Positions 6,299 through 6,697 of a stretch of DNA of 6,697 nt are shown piece by piece. The DNA lies in assembly GCA_002315455.1 (NCBI GenBank), contig DCGG01000085.1, forward strand, positions 1 through 6,697. Reading direction: 5' to 3'. Position 1 is the first letter of the stretch, and the number at the start of each line of letters is the position of its first letter. A model generated the notes under the pieces. It ran no database searches. It was not told the origin of the DNA and was given only the letters and a program-made list of their open reading frames with translations. Made by a program: the position numbers and the translations under genes. Origin of the DNA: Lentisphaeria bacterium UBA1784. Lineage in GTDB: Bacteria > Verrucomicrobiota > Lentisphaeria > Victivallales > Victivallaceae.

Positions 6299-6697
6299 TT
6301 ATCCGCGCTTGACGAGGACCGATTTCTCGTAGGCGCGGATCGGCTCCAGCACCTGCGCATCGGAGGGAACGTTCCGGGAGGCGCAGTAGTACTCCCACAC
6401 CGCGCCCCATGGCAGGGTCCGCAGAGCCTCCCTTCCGGCCATGCGGGCGGTGAAGTCGCCGGCGTTCTCGGCGGAAGCGATGGCCCCGGAGGGCTCCAGC
6501 ATGCCGATCAGGATGGCCTTCTGCCAGTTGCGGGCGCCGATGACCCACGCGGCGATGCGGTTGATGCTGGCATCGAAATAGTCCAGCGTGACGTAGATGT
6601 TTTTGCCGTTGTCGTTGCGGACAACTTCGCGGCCGAGGTCCGTCAGCAGATCGTCCAGCAGGATCACGTGGTCGCTGTCCCAGCGGACGCCCCGGCT
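6299..6697 (-). CDS. rhaA: L-rhamnose isomerase, C-terminal third; 5' part beyond the right edge
   Basis: RhaA converts L-rhamnose to L-rhamnulose in the cytoplasm, using divalent metal (Mn2+), as the first step of the rhamnulokinase/aldolase pathway. The last 132 of about 415-420 residues are present. The fragment opens with SRGVRWDSDHV, the family's active-site segment; its two aspartates match E. coli D302 and D304. Thirty residues after the second one, LDYFDASINR supplies the match to D334, with no gap needed (E. coli numbering from memory). AAWVIGARNWQKA and LPWGAVWEYYC, close to the end, are also RhaA signatures. The frame is open to the window edge, so the start seen at an internal GTG (6665-6667) is not real. 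The stop is TAA at 6299-6301, and the rhamnosidase begins 12 bases later. The transcription start and any RhaR/RhaS-type or other regulator lie outside the window. Confidence 0.95.
   Translation of the reverse strand, partial: SRGVRWDSDHVILLDDLLTDLGREVVRNDNGKNIYVTLDYFDASINRIAAWVIGARNWQKAILIGMLEPSGAIASAENAGDFTARMAGREALRTLPWGAVWEYYCASRNVPSDAQVLEPIRAYEKSVLVKRG

Overview
All five protein-coding genes recognised here lie on the minus strand, so transcription runs from right to left. The DNA is GC-rich, genes are packed tightly, and all the longer genes have clear Shine-Dalgarno sequences except hyfB. The two gene sets suggest an anaerobic, fermentative bacterium that uses plant or mucus glycans: L-rhamnose release and isomerisation, and a membrane-bound group 4 [NiFe]-hydrogenase type complex. 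A gut Lentisphaerota/Verrucomicrobiota-like (PVC) bacterium would fit. That is a guess from gene content and the divergent rhamnosidase motifs; the sequence does not prove it.

Right part (about 3692-6697): a rhamnose module. The C-terminal third of L-rhamnose isomerase (rhaA) enters from the right edge. Twelve bases after its stop, a complete GH78 alpha-L-rhamnosidase of 843 residues begins. It has no signal peptide and its catalytic acid and base are intact. The pair would hydrolyse rhamnosides in the cytoplasm and convert the freed L-rhamnose to L-rhamnulose. The unit ends in a strong intrinsic terminator at 3692-3737.

Middle part (3416-3754, 339 bases with no recognised gene): this holds the terminator; a 44-codon open frame with a Shine-Dalgarno sequence and a signal-peptide-like start (3546-3680); a second terminator-like hairpin inside the end of that frame; a near-consensus sigma70-type promoter (3487-3515); and a short leader. 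The leader contains a hairpin, a strong Shine-Dalgarno-like sequence without a start codon at usable distance, and a 23-codon frame whose ATG falls at the expected transcription start.

Left part (1-3415): hyfB, hyfC and hyfE in one tightly coupled operon, with ATGA overlap between B and C and one base between C and E. They encode membrane subunits of a hydrogenase-4/formate-hydrogenlyase-like complex: an antiporter-like proton channel, the NuoH/HycD-type anchor, and the small HyfE subunit, which runs off the left edge. The catalytic subunits are not in the window and would be expected further left, so the electron donor and hydrogenase class cannot be fixed here.

No tRNA, rRNA, CRISPR array, insertion sequence or phage gene was seen. 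The unusual material is in the 3416-3754 gap; the flanking genes belong to known families.
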